DNA of 64,000 bases from Bacteroidota bacterium (GTDB lineage Bacteria; Bacteroidota; JABWAT01), in assembly GCA_013360915.1 (NCBI GenBank), contig JABWAT010000002.1, positions 62,001-126,000 on the forward strand. The letters are read 5' to 3'. The notes beneath the pieces were generated by a model that saw only the letters and a list, made by a program, of their open reading frames with translations, did no database searches and was not told where the DNA came from. Positions 62,227 through 64,000 of this stretch are shown in pieces. Each line of letters starts with the position of its first letter. Positions within the stretch are counted from its first letter, which is position 1. Position numbers and translations under genes: made by a program.

Positions 62227-62783
62227 GCGGTAACAGTAACGTCAGGGATTCGTTCAGGTATGTCAGGCGAATAACCCCGGCAGAAACAAACCACATAGAC
62301 AACCTGATCTCAAAGCTTTCATCCATGGGATTAAAACCATCGCTGGTCATGGATACAGTGAATCGGTTGAAGGATAGTAAGCGTCCGGTGGTTCAGTGGA
62401 CGGTGGATGATTTCATGCAGGGCGAAAGTGATCAGGCACCAGTAAGGTCAGATAAATATACTCAGATGGTCGAAATCAGCAGGATACGAGGAGAGATTGA
62501 TTTATATACAAGCATCCTTGATTCTGCAGACGAGAAGATTGCTTTGCATGTAGCCAGAGAAATAGGGTTTCATCGTGAAAGAGCGATTAATCGTCACACC
62601 AGGAACATTTTAACGGCCGATTGGTTCCGAGATCCAGACGTGAAATCCGTAACAAAACAGCAGATCGATCAGTACCGGGCCAACCTGAGATCGATTATCA
62701 GTAATCACCAGAACCGGTTAATAGCAATGGGAATCAGACCACATGAACCAATCACAGCCGAATATCTACGAAATCAGGCTTGA
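62223..62783 (+). CDS. Unknown 186-aa phage protein, helical and basic
   Basis: Not recognised. ATG 62223 overlaps the initiator stop (ATGA). The sequence is helical and charged: SFRYVRRITPAETNHIDNLISKLSSMG, IARIRGEIDLYTS-like segments, ADWFRDPDVKSVTKQQIDQYRANLRSIISNHQNR. The position after the initiator suggests a helicase-loader-like role, but no AAA+ motif is present. Confidence 0.6.
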   Translation: MSGNSNVRDSFRYVRRITPAETNHIDNLISKLSSMGLKPSLVMDTVNRLKDSKRPVVQWTVDDFMQGESDQAPVRSDKYTQMVEISRIRGEIDLYTSILDSADEKIALHVAREIGFHRERAINRHTRNILTADWFRDPDVKSVTKQQIDQYRANLRSIISNHQNRLIAMGIRPHEPITAEYLRNQA

Positions 62784-63111
62784 GAAGCTCAGGTCATCAG
62801 TTGACTATGCAATCAGCCGGACCTACGTTGAGTTCTCAAAACAAACGATTTTGAGGACGCTGGATCAAATCCGCCGGTACGGACAATATGCGGAAGAGGT
62901 AGCAATTGTCGGACGGTCTTATGGAGTGATGGACGCGGAGATCCTCAGCAGGATCCGCGAAGAGAACACCGATGTTGACAGGTTGATTGGCATGGTCAGG
63001 AGAAACGATCCGGTAATTGGAGACTGGACGATAGAAAAATTCGAAGGAATGATCAATGGATTTGCAGAAAGTTACAGCAGAGCATTCGCAGTCGAAGCAA
63101 ACGTCAATTGA
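62743..63111 (+). CDS. Unknown 122-aa phage protein
   Basis: Not recognised. It overlaps the previous gene by 41 bp in another frame. The helical sequence (LEKLRSSVDYAISRTYVEFSKQTILRTLDQIRRYGQYAEEV, then DWTIEKFEGMINGFAESYSRAF) is related in style to the preceding protein: both have a D-W/Q-T-x-x-D/E-F-like stretch (VQWTVDDF there, GDWTIEKF here). The two may share a small domain. It also overlaps the next gene by 56 bp. Confidence 0.55.
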   Translation: MNQSQPNIYEIRLEKLRSSVDYAISRTYVEFSKQTILRTLDQIRRYGQYAEEVAIVGRSYGVMDAEILSRIREENTDVDRLIGMVRRNDPVIGDWTIEKFEGMINGFAESYSRAFAVEANVN

Positions 63112-63289
63112 TTGTTGCCCGTTCTGCAGGAAGCGCCCAAGTGTTTTCAGAACAGACGATTATGCGTTTATTCGTTGCGCAAACGATGAATGCGAAATCC
63201 GCCCGTCCACTCCGATTTACCAGGGGGAAGACCGTATGGTGAAGGCGATAGCAACTTGGAACTGGAGAAAGGCAAAGCATGCAGCATGA
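63056..63289 (+). CDS. Lar-like zinc-finger protein (restriction alleviation family)
   Basis: The 77-aa protein has C21-P-F-C24, C41...C46 and the terminal ATWNWR (66-71), the layout of Lar-type phage and prophage proteins (CPFCG...C..C...W N x R). E. coli Lar modulates type I restriction. Many relatives are only inferred to do so. It overlaps the gene before by 56 bp and directly precedes an adenine methylase, which supports a protective role for phage DNA. Confidence 0.78.
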   Translation: MDLQKVTAEHSQSKQTSIDCCPFCRKRPSVFRTDDYAFIRCANDECEIRPSTPIYQGEDRMVKAIATWNWRKAKHAA

Positions 63290-63309
63290 AACAGTTGGAG
63301 GCACCCTTA

Positions 63310-63867
63310 ATGAACCCTTTTAATCATCAGTCATCAGTCCAGAAAAACGATGAATGGTTGACTCCCCCGGAGATAATCAAAGCTCTGGGTGAATTTGATC
63401 TGGATCCGTGTTCTCCAATCAACAGGCCGTGGAACACAGCAAAAAAGCACTTCACAATTGAGGATAATGGGTTCCTGCAGGAATGGGAAGGTCGAGTCTG
63501 GCTAAATCCACCATACGGACAGTACACAGAAAAGTGGTTGAGTAGAATGGCCAGCCACAACAACGGAATCGTGCTGACGTTTGCCAGAGTAGACACCAAT
63601 TGGTTCCATGAATGGATCTTCCGGTGCGCTACTGGAATTCTCTTCCTTAAAGGTCGGCCACATTTTTATCTGGCAGATGGGACGATGTATAAGAATAACT
63701 CGGGTGCGCCAGTATGCCTCGCTGCTTTCGGAGATGAGAATTTCGATGCACTTAATCGGTCTGGCCTGGCTGGAAAGTTGGTAAGACTTAAAGAGTGTTC
63801 TGATTGCAATGATCTCCGAGTTGAGGTGGAAAGGTGCTACGCGGCACTTCAATTCAAAATACGATAA
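63310..63867 (+). CDS. Phage DNA N-6-adenine methyltransferase (Dam-like)
   Basis: Matches the phage Dam family: EWLTPPEII, FDLDPCSP (30-36, SAM pocket), WLNPPYGQY (64-72, the NPPY catalytic motif), then GIVLTFARVDTNWFHEWIF, GILFLKGRPHFY and SGAPVCLAAFG. ATG 63310 with GGAGG at 63296-63300 gives 185 aa; ATG 63286, coupled to the Lar-like stop, is also possible. It methylates adenine in a site that cannot be read from sequence and probably protects phage DNA from host restriction. Confidence 0.88.
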   Translation: MNPFNHQSSVQKNDEWLTPPEIIKALGEFDLDPCSPINRPWNTAKKHFTIEDNGFLQEWEGRVWLNPPYGQYTEKWLSRMASHNNGIVLTFARVDTNWFHEWIFRCATGILFLKGRPHFYLADGTMYKNNSGAPVCLAAFGDENFDALNRSGLAGKLVRLKECSDCNDLRVEVERCYAALQFKIR

Positions 63868-63870
63868 CAG

Positions 63871-64000
63871 ATGATACGAGATATAGATATACAGGAACGC
63901 ACAGAGGCAAGGCATGAATTTTACCGCATGTTACCTGCTGTGCCTTCTGTGGTGTTCAACGAGGATTGCGAGGTAGGATTAAAACGCTTTCCAAATAAGT
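63871..64000 (+). CDS. Start of an unknown phage gene (3' end outside window)
   Basis: ATG 63871 opens 3 nt after the methylase stop and stays open to the window end (43 codons, MIRDIDIQERTEARHEFYRM followed by a Pro/Val-rich stretch). Too short to assign. The close spacing fits the phage operon. Confidence 0.55.
   Translation, partial: MIRDIDIQERTEARHEFYRMLPAVPSVVFNEDCEVGLKRFPNK

Larger units (their letters stand above)
50521..64000. mobile_element. Prophage, left part (integration, switch, early and replication genes)
   Basis: The block from tRNA-Lys to the window end holds a tyrosine integrase and S24-like repressor on the minus strand and at least 17 tightly packed genes on the plus strand. 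Recognisable ones are an SMC/SbcC-like ATPase, a UvrD-like helicase, a winged-helix replication protein, a Lar-like protein and a phage Dam-type methylase. Gene overlaps of ATGA or GTGA type and strong AGGAGG ribosome sites contrast with the host part. No capsid, terminase or lysis genes are seen, so the prophage extends to the right. Whether it is complete and active is unknown. Confidence 0.92.

Overview
The window is a chromosomal segment of an unidentified diderm bacterium that carries one end of a prophage. Three things suggest a member of, or relative of, the Bacteroidota/FCB group: -7 promoter elements of the TAnnTTTG type in front of tRNA-Arg, plsC and imuB; a group-II geranylgeranylglyceryl phosphate synthase; and menaquinone synthesis by the futalosine route. 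KDO and Lpt genes show an LPS outer membrane. Several genes (rplS, icd, the Yip1 protein) have good Shine-Dalgarno sequences, which is less typical of classical Bacteroidetes, so I do not go below group level. No 16S rRNA or other decisive marker is present.

Layout. 1-3.5 kb (+): rimM (5' end cut by the window), trmD, rplS, then mqnE and mqnA. 3.5-13.2 kb (-): gmhA, GGGP synthase, alaS; a lone + strand Yip1 protein; then icd, an FmdB zinc ribbon, an aspartate-type aminotransferase, coaD, rsmD and two roadblock/LC7 proteins. 13.4-27.1 kb (+): a complete chemosensory cluster (MCP, CheR, free Hpt, an 1816-residue CheA-REC hybrid, CheB, two CheW) that runs into a REC-PATAN-roadblock regulator, a roadblock protein and an MglA-type GTPase. 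It reads as one device that feeds chemosensory phosphorylation into a polarity GTPase switch. 27.2-35 kb (+): a compact envelope operon (plsC, gatC, kdsB, pyrG, kdsA, kdsD, lptC, lptA, lptB). 35-42 kb: DAHP synthase, glmS, two unknowns, a possible AlkZ-like protein and an S9 peptidase.

42-50 kb is less ordered and repeat-bearing: a DinB-superfamily protein, an error-prone DnaE2 polymerase, a CoA-disulfide reductase-rhodanese fusion and an ImuB-like Y-family protein that has lost its catalytic acidic residues. DnaE2 and ImuB lie about 3.5 kb apart, and each has a perfect TACTGT-N8-ACAGTA palindrome at its start. This is the E. coli-type LexA box and predicts an SOS-controlled mutasome. tRNA-Arg, secG and tRNA-Lys follow.

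From tRNA-Lys to the end (50.5-64 kb) lies the left part of a prophage. It has a divergent switch (integrase and S24-like repressor on -, early genes on +), a recombination block (unknown 396-aa protein, SMC/SbcC-like ATPase, UvrD-like helicase), a replication initiator with iterons inside its own gene, and an anti-restriction/modification pair (Lar-like zinc finger, phage Dam-type methylase). Just upstream of the helicase is a 187-bp non-coding stretch with two folded RNA candidates, one of them like a tRNA without an anticodon arm. Structural genes and the right attachment site are outside the window. The best candidates for undescribed biology are the chemosensory-MglA module, the LexA-box mutasome and the phage RNA locus.
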